Notes under the pieces: model-generated | Seen by the model: the letters and a program-made list of their open reading frames with translations, nothing else | What the model was told of the DNA's origin: nothing | The model's database searches: none | Made by a program: the position numbers and the translations under genes | Source: Hysterangium stoloniferum | Taxonomy: Eukaryota; Basidiomycota; Agaricomycetes; Hysterangiales; Hysterangiaceae | Direction of reading: 5' to 3' | DNA length: 64,000 bases | NCBI GenBank assembly: GCA_015178975.1 | Contig: WHVD01000049.1 | Location: 124,001-188,000 of the forward strand | In this document: piece by piece, positions 33,540 to 46,250 of the stretch | Numbering within the stretch: position 1 is the first letter of the stretch | Layout of the letters: every line of letters begins with the position of its first letter

Positions 33540-36450
33540 GAAATTCTTCGATAAGGTCGAAAGCATGTTCGAGATCTTGAGATCCTAACCACAAAGTTTC
33601 TTCATCTGTTCCTTTGTAACCTAACCAAGCAACTAAATATTGTAACAAATCTTTATATCTTTTATCGAATTTTGAATCCAGAATTTCTCAAATTTCATAT
33701 TCAGGTTCTTCTTCAACATAAATTGGTGGAGGAGGAGGTTGTTTTCGATTTGGGAAAGTATTGGGATAAAATGGTTCTAACATTGAAACGTGAAAGATGG
33801 GATGAATTCCTTTGAGATGATTGGGGAGTTTTAATGTATATGAATGAGATCCTGGTCGAGCAATGATTTCGAATGGGCCTAATAGTTTTTCCAATAATTT
33901 TTTCGATGGTCAAGTCATTCGAATGAAGTCGGATCGTACGAAGACTTGAGAATGAAGTCAGATCGTACGAAGACTTGAGAATGAAGTCGGATCGTACGAA
34001 GACTTGAGAATGGATCGGAAAGTCGAATGACTCTTTTCGATGTATGTCAGAATATTTTTGATAACGTATTTGCACTTTCTGGATATTTGATTTGAGATGT
34101 TTATGTGGAGCTTCGAGATCTGTCATATAATAACGAGCTAGAGCAGAAGCTAGATCTTTTTCAGGGTGAATTTCCAACAATGGATGATAACCTTTATTAG
34201 CAAAAAATGGCATTTCACCAGTTGTTTCGGAAGGTGCATTATTGTAAGCGAATTCAGCTAAAGGAAGTAATTCAGCCCAATTGTCTTGTTGATAATTGAA
34301 ATATATTCGTAAATATTGTTCAAGAGTTTGATTGACTCGTTCAGTTTGTCCATCGCCTTCAGGATGGTATCCCGAAGTGAAATGTAATTTCATGTCGAGT
34401 GCTGTTCTGAGAGATCGAAAGAAATGCGATACAAATTCGGATCCTCAATCAGAAGTTACGTGACTTGGGACTCCATGTTTTGAAAAGACATGTAATACGA
34501 AAAGTCGAGCGAGTTCAGGGGTGTTGATCATAGTATAAGTTGGGATGAATATTGCTTGTTTCGAAAGTCGATTGACGATTACGAGTATTGAGTCGTAACC
34601 ATTCGAGGTCGGTAATTGTTCAATAAAATCCATTGAGATTGAATGCCATGGTCGAAGAGGAATTGGAAGTTGCTTAAGTAATCCAACGGGTCGATGTCGT
34701 GGAGTTTTCAATTTTGTACAAGTTACACATGATCGAATAAAATCTTGACTATCTTGTCAGAGTCATGGCCAAAAGAAATCTTGATATATTGTTCAATACA
34801 TTTTCATTTGACCAAAATGGCCTGTGGTAATATGATCGTGTCATGATTGAAGAACTAGAAGTCAGAGGTTTTGATAATTGGGAATGTAAATTCTGTTTCA
34901 GAAACATAAAAAGTCTTGTTCGTTCTTTTGCCAATCTTCTTCAGTACTGTCGGAAATCTGTCGAATTTTGTCGAGAGTAAATTAACCTTCTTTTTGAGCT
35001 TTGAATATATCTTTCAATAGTTGATCCGTATCCATAATGAGAGTAGCTTTTCTCGCTATTGGAAGATAATATGTTGTGCGTAAGGAAGCTTGAATTTGCT
35101 CATTTGTAAATACTGGTCGAAGATTAGTCGGATTCTTTTTCAAGTAGTCGGGTTCATTCAGATAAACATCATTTCTTCTGGAAAGAACATCTGTTTTCAA
35201 ATTTAGTTTTCCCAATCGAAATCGAATAATTAAATTGAAAGTCGATAAATATTCTGCCCATCGAGCTTGTCGTCAAGACAAAATTCGAGTTGTCGCAAAA
35301 TATTCAAGATTCTTGTGATCCATTAAAACTTCAATTGGTTCTTTTGTTCCTTCGAAATAATGTCACCAAATTTTGAAAGATTTGAATATTGCCAATAATT
35401 CTTTATCGTAAGTGTCGTAATTAATTTCAGAGGTCGAAAGAGTTCTTGAATGATAAGCAACTGGATGAATTTCATTATCGGGAGTTTGCATAGAAAATAT
35501 TGAAGCTATGGCATGATCAGAAGCGTCAGTTTCGAGTATAGGTTTGTAGTCTGGATTCCAATGAATTAAAATTGGAGCTGTAGTAAATTCTTTTTTCAAA
35601 TAGTTAAATGCATGTCAACATTTTTCATCGAAATGCCATTGAACCTTTTTTCAAGTAAGTCGAGTCAACAGTAAAATGATTTCAGAATAACTTGGAATAA
35701 ATCTTCGATAGAAATTCATGAATCCTAAAAATGATTGAATGTCGCGGACTTTTTGTGGTTCGGGCCAATCTTGATTTTTTCTTCATCCATATATATGCCT
35801 TGAGGAGAAATAACATATCCTAGAAACTTGACACTGGTTTTGTGAAATTCGCATTTTTCAGGTTTTGCAAATAATCGATTTTGTCGAAGCCGTCGAAGAA
35901 CTTCTCGAACATGTTGTAAATGTTCTTCAAGATTGTCGGAAAATATTAGTATGTCATCAAGATAGATAATTACCCAAATATCAAGTAAATCTGAAAATAT
36001 CTCATTCATTAATTGTTGAAAGGTTGCCAGAGCGTTGCATAATCCAAAAGGCATAACCAAATATTCGAAAGATCCATATTGAGTCTGAAAGGCTGTTCTC
36101 CACTCATCACCTGGAGCAATCCTAACTAAATTATAGGCACCTTGGAGATCGATTTTTGTAAAATATTTTGCCGTTTGAAGTTGATCCAAAAGATCAGGAA
36201 TTAAAGGAAGTGGATATCGGTTTTTTTGCGTGATTTTATTAAGTCCTCAATAATCGATGCAAAGTCATAGGCTTCCGTCTTTCTTCTTAATGAATAAAAT
36301 TGGTGCGCCAGCGGGAGATTGCGATGATCGAATAAATTTCTTTGAAAGGTTCTCTTGAAGATATTCTCGTAGCACTTGAAGTTCTGTCTCGGATAATGAA
36401 AAGATCGGACCCATAGGTGGAGTAGTTCCTTCTTCTAATGGGATAGCGTG
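33540..36450 (-). pseudogene. Gypsy pol remains: reverse transcriptase, RNase H, integrase, chromodomain
   Basis: Recognisable blocks are reverse transcriptase with [16 protein letters not shown] and [13 protein letters not shown] (35720-36190), RNase H with ETDASDHAIASIF and YDKELLAIF (35363-35599), integrase core with SMDFIEQLPTSNGYDSILVI (about 34630) and LHFTSGYHPEGDGQTERVNQ (34330-34390), and the GPFEIIARPGSHSYTLKLP and HPIFHVSMLEPF linker (33780-33890). A chromodomain-like tail follows (33540-33690). The order and linker are those of chromoviruses. The reading is interrupted in several places. Confidence 0.85.
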
Positions 36451-36852
36451 ATCATAACTTCAATGTTGAGGTAAAGCTTCAGCTTCTTTTTTGTTGAAAA
36501 TATCCGAAAAGTCGGAATATTTGGTCGGAACGTTCGGTATGTCAAATGAAGTCGAAGTCATAGTTTTTGGACCAGAGGCCCTACAAGTCTTGAAAGATTC
36601 ATCACGAATGAAGACCACAAAAGTTTGAGAGTCTTTTGTTTTTGCAGCTCGTAAAAAAGTCTTCTGATTGACTATGTTGATATTCGGATTGACAGTCTCG
36701 GATTTCGATTCTTCACGGATTTTCTCAGATGTCAATGAATGACTCGCCGAGGTTGAAGCATGCTTCTCTTCCAATAATGTTTCGATTGACGGTTGAATCA
36801 GATTCGGATTTATCGAAGGTGTCGAAGTAGGTTCGAACGATATACGGCCAGA

Positions 36853-39370
36853 TCACCAGTCAATTGCAGGATTGTATTGCTTCAGCCAGTTGAGTCCTAA
36901 TACCACTTGACAAGATGAGTCGAGATTGGTTAAAAAGAATTGTAATTCTTGAGTTTGCCCGGATGGAAAGTAAACTTGTAACATAGTCGTATACATGATT
37001 TGTCCTGATGTCAGAGTTGATCCATCGATTAATTTTAATGATAACAAATTTTTCAATTGGTCGAAAGATAGATTATTTTGTCATGAAAATGTTTTGTCCA
37101 TAAAAAGATGACTAGATCCTGAATCAATTAACGCTTTCATTTTCAGAATTTTCTTTGATTTAAGTTCAATAATTAAAGAATCAGAAATTGTTACCACTTG
37201 TAATATTACACAGGAATCTTTTTCGGCATGATCGAGTTTTCTTCAATACTCTTCACACGGCTGAAGAGTATCCCTTTTCAATTTTCCGATTTAACATTTG
37301 ATGTTTGATTTGACTGGTCGGATTGAGCTGTCGAATCTTGGACTTCAACGATTCGTCCTTTTGCATGACGAGTTTTTCTTTTCAGGCAATCCCTTGCTGA
37401 ATGGCCTTTTTCTCCACATAATATACATAACCCTTCTTTAAATCTTCTGTCTTGTTTGGCAGGAAGTAATCGTCCATCAGTTCCTAAAATTGTCGAAGAC
37501 AGTTTTGCTTGAGTTGAAGGCCTAAATGTTCTTGAAGTTGAAGTTGTCGGTTTTGAAGTTGAAGTTGTTTGTGATGTCAAAGGATAAGTCGTAGGCATCG
37601 TCGATTGTCTTCTTTCAAATCTTCGTGGAGTCGAACTTGATTCTGTTTCACGTCGTTGTTCATTCTCTCGCATCCAATAGTAAGAATCAAGTCAAAGGGC
37701 AGCCATTTGCAGTTCAGCAAAACTTTTGGGCTGAACTTGAAGCTTCACTATTTCATCCTTAATTTGATTTGGAAGTCCTTTATAAAATCATCATTGTAAA
37801 GCGGATTCGTCCTATCGAGTTTGAGCAGCTGTAAATTGAATCGAATACTTCACCACATGATGATGAGCTTTCATTTGAAGATTATCGAGTTTTTCTTCGG
37901 CTTCTCCTTCTGCATCAATTTCTCCAACCTCAGCATATAATTCATCTAGAAAATTGAGATAATCCACAAGGAAAGATGGCGGAGGAATCGGGGGATTTAA
38001 TAGAAAAGGTTGCCACCACTCTTGAGCTGTTTTCCAGAAATACGAAGTAACCATCATAATTTTCGATTGATCGTGTTAGGATACACACTCAGGCCGGGTT
38101 TCCGGAGAAACCCACGGGATATCCGGTAGGACTTGGCTTCAGCTTATAGGCTGCGCCCTCGCTAGATCGTGTTGTCCAATTTCAGACAGGCGGACGGGAA
38201 TCCCGGGGAGTCCGGGCGGGGGTTCGTGGGTCGTGAGTCGTAGGTCGTGAGTCGAGAGTCGTGAATCGAGATAGTCGAGAGAGATAGATGCGCCGGAGCC
38301 CGTGGGCTCCGACTAGTGCGAGCGGTCTGATAAGAGTAGGGTTTTAGAGAGGAAAATATATTAGATTACTGGGGGGAATCTAAGCTAATTTTCTGACTGG
38401 ATTGTATGTACAACATCTGCCAGTTTATATAGACCGTGGAATGCATGACATACCGAATCCAGTAATAATGAGACGAAACGAGCAAAACATAAAACGGGAA
38501 TAGTAAACACCAAATTGGTGTTAGGAACGGGACGGAACGGAGCGGAGTCCGAATCGTGACAAAGCATAACCCATAACGGGAAATGGAGCGGGAGCGGAGT
38601 CCTAAATCGTGACAGGTCATTTGACTAAAACGGGAACGGGGCTCGATTAGAGCGGTGACGGGATTCTAAGCGGGTTCCGGTGACTGATGCGTGGGACGAA
38701 GACGGACATAGACAGAGACAGGGTCCGGGGGAAGTCCGGTGACTGATATGTGTCTTAATGAGGTCGAATGTAACGAGTCTTGACGTAACGGAGTCCGGGC
38801 GGGAAATCCTATAAACAGATGATTGGTGCTTGTAGCGCGTGGGGGCGTACGAGTTAGTACCCGGAGTCCGGCGGGATTTGTCCGGTCGTAACAGATCGGA
38901 TTCGAACAATTTCAGTCGAGATTGAAAGACCATTTTGCATTGAGCGATAAAATTCTTCAACATCAAAGGTTCTTCTCCAGTAAACTGTTCAGGCTTATTC
39001 ACTGTGATTTCAGGCTCCTTCGAAGACATCTGGTCCTTCAATACTTTTCTGAGTGCATCTCCGAAATGTCGTAACATTGTTTCATCTTCAGACGTAACAG
39101 GTTCAGGAGGCAGAGATTCGGGCAAAGGTGTTAAGGGGGATTTGGATTCTTGAATTGACAAGATCAGCTCTTCTTGAACTTCATCGGGTTCTCGAATTGA
39201 AGACATCGTAGCTCTTCGAGTTTTGGTCAAAGGAGAAACTGGAATTTGCAATGGCCAAATAACTCTTGGTGATGGAATGGGAGCCATGGATTGAAGTGCT
39301 GTAGAACTCGATGCTTTGATAGTCTCGAATTGCATCCTGGGCTTCATCAACAGTTGATAGTTGAAATATA
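36853..39370 (-). pseudogene. Gypsy gag and protease remains, interrupted by a solo LTR
   Basis: Gag pieces lie at about 38900-39370 and 37278-38073, separated by the solo LTR at 38074-38893. The later piece holds a Ser/Thr-rich stretch and the CILCGEKGHSARDC knuckle. The protease region at 36853-37056 ends VVLGLNWLKQYNPAIDW, the usual signature after the active site. Broken. Confidence 0.8.
38074..38893 (-). mobile_element. Solo LTR (family L1) inserted in the gypsy gag
   Basis: It begins TGTTAGGATACAC, ends CCGGTCGTAACA and is flanked by a perfect GATCG duplication. About 820 bp and reversed relative to 28764-29565. It contains the shared motif at about 38127-38162. Confidence 0.92.
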
Positions 39371-39371
39371 C

Positions 39372-39802
39372 TGTCATGAATCAATTATTCTTTAATAAAG
39401 TCGAATAATATTCTACTAATCGAACTCAAAAGCCTCATTCGACGAAGTATATATTCGCCCTGTCGATGAAGTAAGAGGCTATTACCAGTCGCGAGAACTC
39501 ACGGAAGTATTTGTCGAAGAAGTTATGACAAAATAGATTACTAGTATCACTAATTTACAGATATTTTGACTGACTTCCCTTGCTCCTTTCATAGCCCTTT
39601 TATGCTTTTCTTTGTATCATTATGACTATGTTATGAACTAATAATGAAATCATACATGACATTGAAATGAGACATGTCAAAAGAGATTTGATGGTGTCGA
39701 ATAATGTTCGGGTTTGTCGAGTTGAATTTGACAAGTCGAAGAGTTGTTGAAAGTTACCTTTGAATATTCGTGACAATATTGTGACTTGTGACGGTTGTGA
39801 CA
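39372..39802 (-). repeat. 5' LTR of the gypsy element
   Basis: 431 bp, the partner of 32057-32487, followed by CTCAT. A solo copy of the same family lies at 42333-42750. Confidence 0.92.
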
Positions 39803-39877
39803 CTCATACTAAAAGATATCATCAATGAGGAATATGAGGGAAATTAAATTTTGCAACAGATGCATGGACATCACCTA

Positions 39878-40690
39878 TGTTAGGATACGTACAGGGCGGG
39901 TCTCCAGAGAAACCCGTGGAATATCCGGTAGGACTTGGCTTCAGCTTATAGGCTGCACCCTCGCTAGATGGTGTCGTCCAATTTCAGACAGGCGGACAGG
40001 AATCCTGGGGAGTCCGGGCGGGGGTCGTGGGTTGAGGGGTCGTAAGTCAGAGGTTGTGGGTCGAGAGTCAAGAGTGGTGAGAGAGATAGATGTGCCAGAG
40101 CCCATGGGCTCTGACTAGTGCGAGCGGTGTAATTCAAGTAGGAGTTTAGAGCGGAAAATGTATTAGATTACTGGGGGGAATCTAAGCCAATTTTCTGACT
40201 GGATTGTATGTACAACATCTGCCAGTTTAAATAGACCGTGGAGTGAATGTCATACCGAATCCAGTAATAATGAAACGAAACGAGCAAAACATAAAACGGG
40301 AATAGTAAACACCAAATTGGTGTTAGGAATGGGACGGAACGGAGCGGAGTCCGAATAGTGACAAATCATAAACCATAATGGGAAACGGAGCAGGAGCGGA
40401 GTCCGAATCGTGACAGGTCATTTGACTAAAATGGGAATGGGGCTCTGTTAGAGAGGTGACGGGTTTTACTGAGCAGGGTCCGGTGACTGACATGTGGGAC
40501 GAGGTCGGAAATAGACAGAACGGAGTCCTGGGTTTTCTGGTGACTGAAACACAACATAATGAAGATGAATGTAGACGAGTCTGATATACAGAGTCCGGTG
40601 GGAATTCCGGTGAACTGATAACGGGTGCGTATGGGGCATGGGTGCATATAAGTTAGTGCCCGGAGTCTGGTGAGATTTCTGGTCGTAACA
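39878..40690 (-). mobile_element. Solo LTR (family L1) inserted in the hAT transposase
   Basis: It begins TGTTAGGATACG, ends GGTCGTAACA and is flanked by a perfect ACCTA duplication. On its left the hAT reading stops at DAWTSP and it resumes immediately on its right. 813 bp, with the shared motif at about 39929-39963. Confidence 0.93.
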
Positions 40691-41904
40691 ACCTAATCAC
40701 AAAGATTTCATGGCCATATTGGTCCATTTTGAATGTGACAGAGAGCCACTATGCTTGATATTAGATGTTGTTGAGGTTCCAGAGGTACATATATACTCAC
40801 CATATATCTTATTGCTCACAAACTAACACACATATTAATCACACTCCAGATTTAACCTTGTGGCCACACAGATATTGGATGATTTTGGGATACCTGAGAA
40901 GGTGAGTCAACAGCTTATCAACTAATCATATGGGATTTGAGTCTAAATCACATCGCTCACAGTGCTTGGGCATAACATGTGATAACACATCAAACAACAA
41001 TGTCATGATCAAGGAACTTACTGACATGCTCCCAAACTACCCTGGGGCAGCCAATCATGTTCAGTGCTTCCTACATATCATTAACCTCCTCACTAAAACT
41101 CTACTAAACCAATTTGACATACCAAAAAAGAATGCCAAAGATGGTTGTGATGCAGGAGAGAAGGAATTGTTGGAGTTGGCCCAGGGAATAGAACTGGAAG
41201 AGATGTTGACAATGGCAGAGCAGGGGGCAGGGGGCAAGGATGATAGGGAAGAAAATGACAATTTGGAAGGTTGGGTAGATGAGATTTGCCTTGTTGACAG
41301 ATGCAGAAAGAGCTGAATTACATGACAACATTGGTCCAGTGAGGTTAGTACTCATTAAGGTGCAAACACATACCTGGCCCTGTTCATGTTTTAACCCATC
41401 CACAGCTATGCAAAATTGCTTTCAACACCACAATGAAATTGCTGCCAGAATGGTACCATTACTTGGTTGATCTGAAACTCAAAAGCTAAGTGATGCCCTG
41501 AGACATTGCTACCCACTGGAATTCAACCTTCAATATGTTGAATTTTGCATTGGAGTACTGGAAGACTCTTGATATGATATGTAAGTGCAGAGCATGAAAT
41601 GGAGCTGAGGCAGTATGAGTTGTCAGAGGAAGAATGGAGGATTACAAAACAACTTTGGGATGTTTTGAAGGTTCATTTCAGTTGTTTATTCTCACACACT
41701 TGTTTAGGTGCTGTGCTGTTCAACCATGATACTCATTAATGTTTGCTCCCTCCTGTACTTGCAGATTCTCAAAGATGTGACACTCCCATTCATGCTTTGC
41801 TAGGACTTGCAAAGAAGACTCTGAATTGATACTACAACTTGACAGACTGGTCAGAAGTCTACTGAATTGCCATGGGTATGTCCTCTCAACTTATTGTTAG
41901 AATG

Positions 41905-42772
41905 TGTTAAGATCTAAGCCAAAGAGGGAAGGGGGGCTCTAGTTAGGGTGGCCAATAATGGTAACTGAGTCAATTGGGGATATTTGAACTGAAGAAACTG
42001 TAGTATACATGAAAGAACTTTATACTACAAGGAGACAGATGATCAGAGGGCCAATCAGAGAAGTGAGAGTGATTATGGGTCAAATGGAAGTAGGGAAAGG
42101 AGCAGGAATCCAAAATGAGACTAAATACAATATAGTAAAGTATTCTGAAAATGTGTGAGATGGTGAATGGGATGCATGTGTGGAATGGTGATGGGGGAGT
42201 GAATGGGACAGAAAACTCAGGTGATACGATACAATGAAACAAGTGTGAGGGGTGCTGCAGGTGGTGCTACCATGAGTGGGGATACCAATAGTGGGACAAT
42301 GGAGGGTTACAAGGCTAAAACAGCTTACAGGGTGTCATGAATTGATTATTCTTCAATAAAGTCGAATAATATTCTACTGATTGAACTTGAAAGCCTCATT
42401 CGACGAAGTATATATTCGCCCTGTCAATGAAGTAAGAGGCTATTACCAGTCACAAGAACTCACAGAAGTATTTGTCGAAGAAGTTACGACAAGTTAGATT
42501 ACCAGTATCACTAATTTACAGATATTTCGACTGACTTCCCTCACTCCTTTCATAGCCCTTTTATGCTTTTCTTCATATCATTATGACTATGTGATGAACT
42601 AATAATGAAATCATTTGTGATGTTGAAATGAGACATGTCGAAAGAGATTCAATGTTGTTGAATAATGTTCAGGTTTTGTCAAGTCGAAGAGTTGTCGAAA
42701 GTTACCTTTGAATATTTGTGACAGTATTGTGACTTGTGATGGTTGTGACACAGGGGTCCAAAATGACAGGGA
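41905..42772 (+). mobile_element. LTR of family L2 with internal deletion, itself hit by a gypsy LTR
   Basis: It begins TGTTAAGATCTAAGCC, ends GGATCCTAACA and has flanks GAATG/GGATG (one mismatch). Relative to the 738-740 bp copies at 42979 and 61112 it lacks about 300 bp, including the shared motif. The gypsy LTR at 42333-42750 sits inside it. It lies within the hAT transposase. Confidence 0.8.
42333..42750 (-). mobile_element. Solo LTR of the gypsy family at 32057-39802
   Basis: It begins TGTCATGAATTG, ends GGTTGTGACA and is flanked by a perfect CAGGG duplication. 418 bp, matching the 431-bp LTRs of the large element. Confidence 0.92.
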
Positions 42773-42978
42773 TCCTAACAGGATGTAATGCTAACTTGTT
42801 ATTTGTATTCCTAGTGCTGCATCCATAACATGAGCTACAATACTTCAAGAATACCAATTGGGAGCAGGAATGGATCAATGCTGCAGAGCACATCATTCAG
42901 ATGGAGATGAGCAAGTTGATGACCTGGTATGTCTTTATTTTCAGTGGTTGCAAAATTTGACTTCCCTTCCATTAGAAT

Positions 42979-43716
42979 TGTTAAGATCTAAGCTAAAAGG
43001 AGGAGGGGGGCTTTAGTTGGGGGGCTGATGATATGAAATGAGTTAATTGGATAGAGATTGTGCTAGTCGGGAGGTCCAACTCTATAAATGTAGTGGAGCT
43101 TGGCTTCAACATATGTGTTTCACCCTCATACAAACTGTTAAGGTGCTCCAGTATTTCAAATAGAGCAGATAGTACAATAGAGACAAAGTTCAACACTTAG
43201 CTCAATTGGCTGGGGGACAAAAGTACTAAGAGTTGAAGGTAAGAGTTTGTGGCTTGTTGAAAATGTTTTTGAGGGTATTGAGAAGGGAGGAAAGGGACTG
43301 AAAATTAGTAGAGGGTAATCTAAGTCAATTTTTTGAACTGAAGAACTGTAGCATACATACTGTACATGAATATTTATACTACAATGAGACAGATGACCAG
43401 AGGGCCAATCAAGGAGGTTGAAGGCTGGAATGGATTATAAGAAGTTGATGACAAGGTGGGAAGACTAAATGTAAGGTACTAAACACTACTAAAGGGGTCT
43501 GAGGTGGCAAGTGAGATGTGTAAAGGGAGACAGTGACAGGGGAGCGAGCAGGATGGAGATGGGATGGAAGGCTAGAGGGTCAACTACTATAATGAAACAA
43601 GTGTTGGGGGTGCCATGAGTGGTGATACCTTGGACAGGGGTTCTGACAGTGAGACAACAAAGGGTATTGAGTCCAAAACAGGTTGCAGGGGTCCAAAAAC
43701 AATGGGGATCCTAACA
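42979..43716 (+). mobile_element. Solo LTR (family L2), 738 bp
   Basis: It begins TGTTAAGATCTAAGC, ends GGGATCCTAACA and is flanked by a perfect AGAAT duplication. A diverged copy of the shared motif is at about 43103-43130. It interrupts the hAT C-terminal region. Confidence 0.9.
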
Positions 43717-43919
43717 AGAATATAGCATCAAGTAATATATTCAACAATATCCTGGCATTATCTAAGCCAAGGCTTGCTCAACTCTGTGCTGAGCTTGACA
43801 CATATTTCAGCTCAGATCCTGAACATGTTGAGAATGTCCTTCTTTGGTGGCATGAATGGCATTTGATTTAATCTCTCACTTTTCATTTGTGTAAAATCTA
43901 ACATTTTACATCCAGCTAC

Positions 43920-44804
43920 TGACACAAAATGGATTTCACTCAATAAAGTCAAATAACAATCAAAGAATATTTAATAATATCGAGTACAGATGCCTCATTT
44001 GATGAAGTATTAATTTGCCCTGTTGATAAAGTGTGAGGCAAATATAGAACACATCTGCAGGTACAAGTATGGGTTTGGGTCTGGATACCCATGCCAAGTC
44101 CTCCCTACTCCCAGAGTATCCATGGTTTTTCCCCAGATACCTGCCCATAAGCCCCAAGCTTAACAGTATTTTCTGATCCAATCTCACAGATTGTTCTCTG
44201 TCATGCCTCCAAGACAGAAAGTGCCCAAACAGTCAATCTACCAGGACCTTCTACCCTCCAATCTCCACTGGTCTTGTACACAACTCAGACACCAAAATTC
44301 AGCCTCCCAATCCAGAAAACCCAGAAAAATCAGAAAATGGTGAAAAATCAGTGGGTTCCAATGAGAACAGGGTCCCTAAACAGGTCCCAGTACCCCTTCT
44401 GGACTTCCCAGATACATATCACTACTGAGTTACTAGCAAAGACTTTAGAGAAACTCCTGGATCACATAAATAATGACAAGAAAAAAAAAGACAAAGAATC
44501 CACACAATCTAAAGTCAATGCACCAGAACCCTTCACTGGCTTGAATCCCAGCAGATTGTCAATCTTCCTCATGCAGTGTCATTTCAATCTTCATGATAGA
44601 CCAACCACATTAACCACAGACTCCCAAAAAGTCAATTATGCACTCTCATACCTCTTAGGATCTGCATTAAAATGGTTTAAGCTGGTATTTAGTGGACTCA
44701 CCCTGGAGGAGCTGAACTGCCTCCAAGATTGGGATACATTTGGTGAGAAATTGGAAACAAATTTTGGCCCATATGACCTGACTGTCAGTGAATTACCTAG
44801 TTAG
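43920..44804 (+). mobile_element. Truncated gypsy-type element: LTR piece and gag fragment
   Basis: The first 130 bp (TGACACAAAATGG..., then ATAAAGTCAAATAA and GATGAAGTATTAAT) resemble the start of the 32057 family LTR. They are followed by a plus-strand gag-like frame (44274-44804) with VNAPEPFTGLNPSRLSIFL and NYALSYLLGSALKWFK, typical of gypsy Gag. The rest of the element is missing. It is a broken remnant. Confidence 0.7.
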
Positions 44805-45332
44805 GTAACCATGTAAGTTCCCAGGAACCTGGGTGTTTATATACATGCCCAGTGCTTTGTCACACCTATGGGGTTGTAGGAAAGCAACCTAAGAGCTTGC
44901 TTTCATCTCATCCCGCACAGGTATGTAGCTACAGTTGAATAAAACCTTAAAGCCTGCTTTCATCTCATCCCTCACAGTGTTCAGCTTTCTATTCACCTGT
45001 TTTAATAAGCCAAAGATATAACCAGCTTATATGATGAGAGATAGCTGAAAACAAGTAGGACTTAGCTTCAGCTTATGTGCTACACCCTCATGAATCTACT
45101 CAGTTGTCCCAATGTCAAAGCATGAGCACATTCTTGTATCTGATGTCAGACAAAGATTAGAGGTTAAGTTGATGGGTTAGTGATGAATATTGGGAGGTCA
45201 GGATGGGTCCTATTAGGTGTGAATGAGAAGCAGAAGTAGTGAGAATCCAGGAAGTCTAAAGATATAAAGATTATTAACCAGAGATTCTCAAAGGAAACCC
45301 AACAAGTGGCAGTGTTAAGGCAAAACTTCAGT
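44805..45332. other. LTR-like debris
   Basis: A repeated 28-nt stretch (GCTTGCTTTCATCTCATCCC at about 44895 and again near 44955) and a copy of the shared motif (45056-45090, GGACTTAGCTTCAGCTTATG) show that this is retroelement-derived. The boundaries were not found. Confidence 0.5.
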
Positions 45333-45706
45333 CACTGGAGGCACCCCAATGTTTTGGGAGTCTGAAAACCTTCCAAAAATCCTAACATTTGGCCAACCTT
45401 TCTAAGAGTTCTTTGAACTGATAAATTGTTTAAAATTTTTAAGTTTTAGTAGGCTTTTCCAAAGTGGGAAATCATATCTGAAAACCTTGAAAATTTGTAT
45501 CAAGAAACTCTGACTGATGATGTTTCCTCAGATTTTCTAATACAAATATTTAAAGTTTTCATATATGATTTCCAGTTTGGAAAATCCTACTAAAACTTAA
45601 AATTTTCAATAAATTTATCAGTTCAAAGAATTCTCAGAAAATTTGACCAAATAGTAGGATTTTTAGAAGGTTTTCCAACTCCAAAAACCTTGGGGTGCCT
45701 ACAGTG
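45333..45706. mobile_element. Foldback MITE, CACTA-like ends
   Basis: Inverted arms of about 160 bp (45333-45495 and 45545-45706, perhaps 85-90% alike) begin CACTGGAGGCACC and end GGTGCCTACAGTG. AGT lies directly outside both ends, a 3-bp duplication. CACTR ends with a 2-3 bp duplication are the mark of EnSpm/CACTA transposons. There is no coding sequence. Confidence 0.7.
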
Positions 45707-46250
45707 AGTTGGAGTATTCTTAGTTAGAATAAGCTTAGTTAATATTTGGATTGGCTTAGAAATACAAGACTACATAAGTTATTGTACAGTACTACCAATC
45801 CAGACACATGACAAGAACAATAAGACATATTGGAACAGATCCACCTTTTTTTTTGTGGTGCTGTCCCAACTTGTGGGAGGGGTATTCTATCAGAGAAGGG
45901 GTTCCGAACAGTCACTGCCACAAGTCACTTCCAAAAAAAGAAGAAACTGCACCAAGACTTTACTAGCATTGTTGCAGATTGCCACTATACATACCCTTAT
46001 ATCTTTATGAATTTCAGAGGATATTCCAGAATTTGAGCCTCACCACTGAATCTTGTAGTACATATATTCATAACTTATTATGGAATGAGGCTTATGCAGG
46101 CTTGCTGGGTGAGAGACAATGAAAGGCCAATTTGGGCTAACAATAGTGAGCACCATTTGCAAACATGAATGTTTCACTTTTGTTTCATAATATTTCCTTT
46201 GTATTGATATTCTTTTGTTCCAAGAGCACTTATATGTAAGTGTACCATAC
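45707..46250. other. Unassigned DNA
   Basis: Short frames on both strands without family signal. Confidence 0.4.

Larger units (their letters stand above)
32057..39802 (-). mobile_element. Ty3/gypsy chromodomain-type retroelement, broken
   Basis: Two 431-bp LTRs (32057-32487 and 39372-39802), differing mainly by transitions at roughly 5-6% of positions by eye, are flanked by a perfect CTCAT duplication. Minus-strand parts run from the right: gag at about 37280-39370 with a CILCGEKGHSARDC zinc knuckle near 37400; protease near 36850-37060; reverse transcriptase ([11 protein letters not shown]) at about 35720-36450; RNase H (ETDASDHAIAS) near 35550; integrase at 33900-35215; and a chromodomain-like stretch near 33540-33690. 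It is broken, with on the order of ten or more breaks, and gag is further split by a solo LTR. An antisense ORF lies between the chromodomain and the 3' LTR. It inserted into the hAT transposon. Confidence 0.93.
32000..43890 (+). pseudogene. hAT-family transposase, decayed and split by nested LTR elements
   Basis: Pieces of one hAT transposase lie in order on the plus strand between later insertions. About 32000-32056 continues at 39803-39877 (KLNFATDAWTSP, the conserved first catalytic region). Then 40691-41330 has HKDFMAILVHFEC, LGITCDNTSNNNVMI and AANHVQCFLHIINLL. 41390-41880 has WNSTFNMLNFALEYW. 42773-42978 has YFKNTNWEQEWINAAEHII. 43717-43870 has the C-terminal dimerisation region DPEHVENVLLWWHEWHLI. 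Introns with GT...AG ends remain recognisable (for example 41360-41405). Several stops and frame changes (near 41490, 41800 and 42830) add to the insertions. The terminal inverted repeats were not found. This is a plain DNA transposon and the oldest layer here. Confidence 0.75.

Noticed and set aside
33960-34020. Short tandem repeat GAATGAAGTCGGATCGTACG within the gypsy element
   Set aside because: It is a local duplication inside the decayed integrase linker and adds nothing beyond the element's decay.
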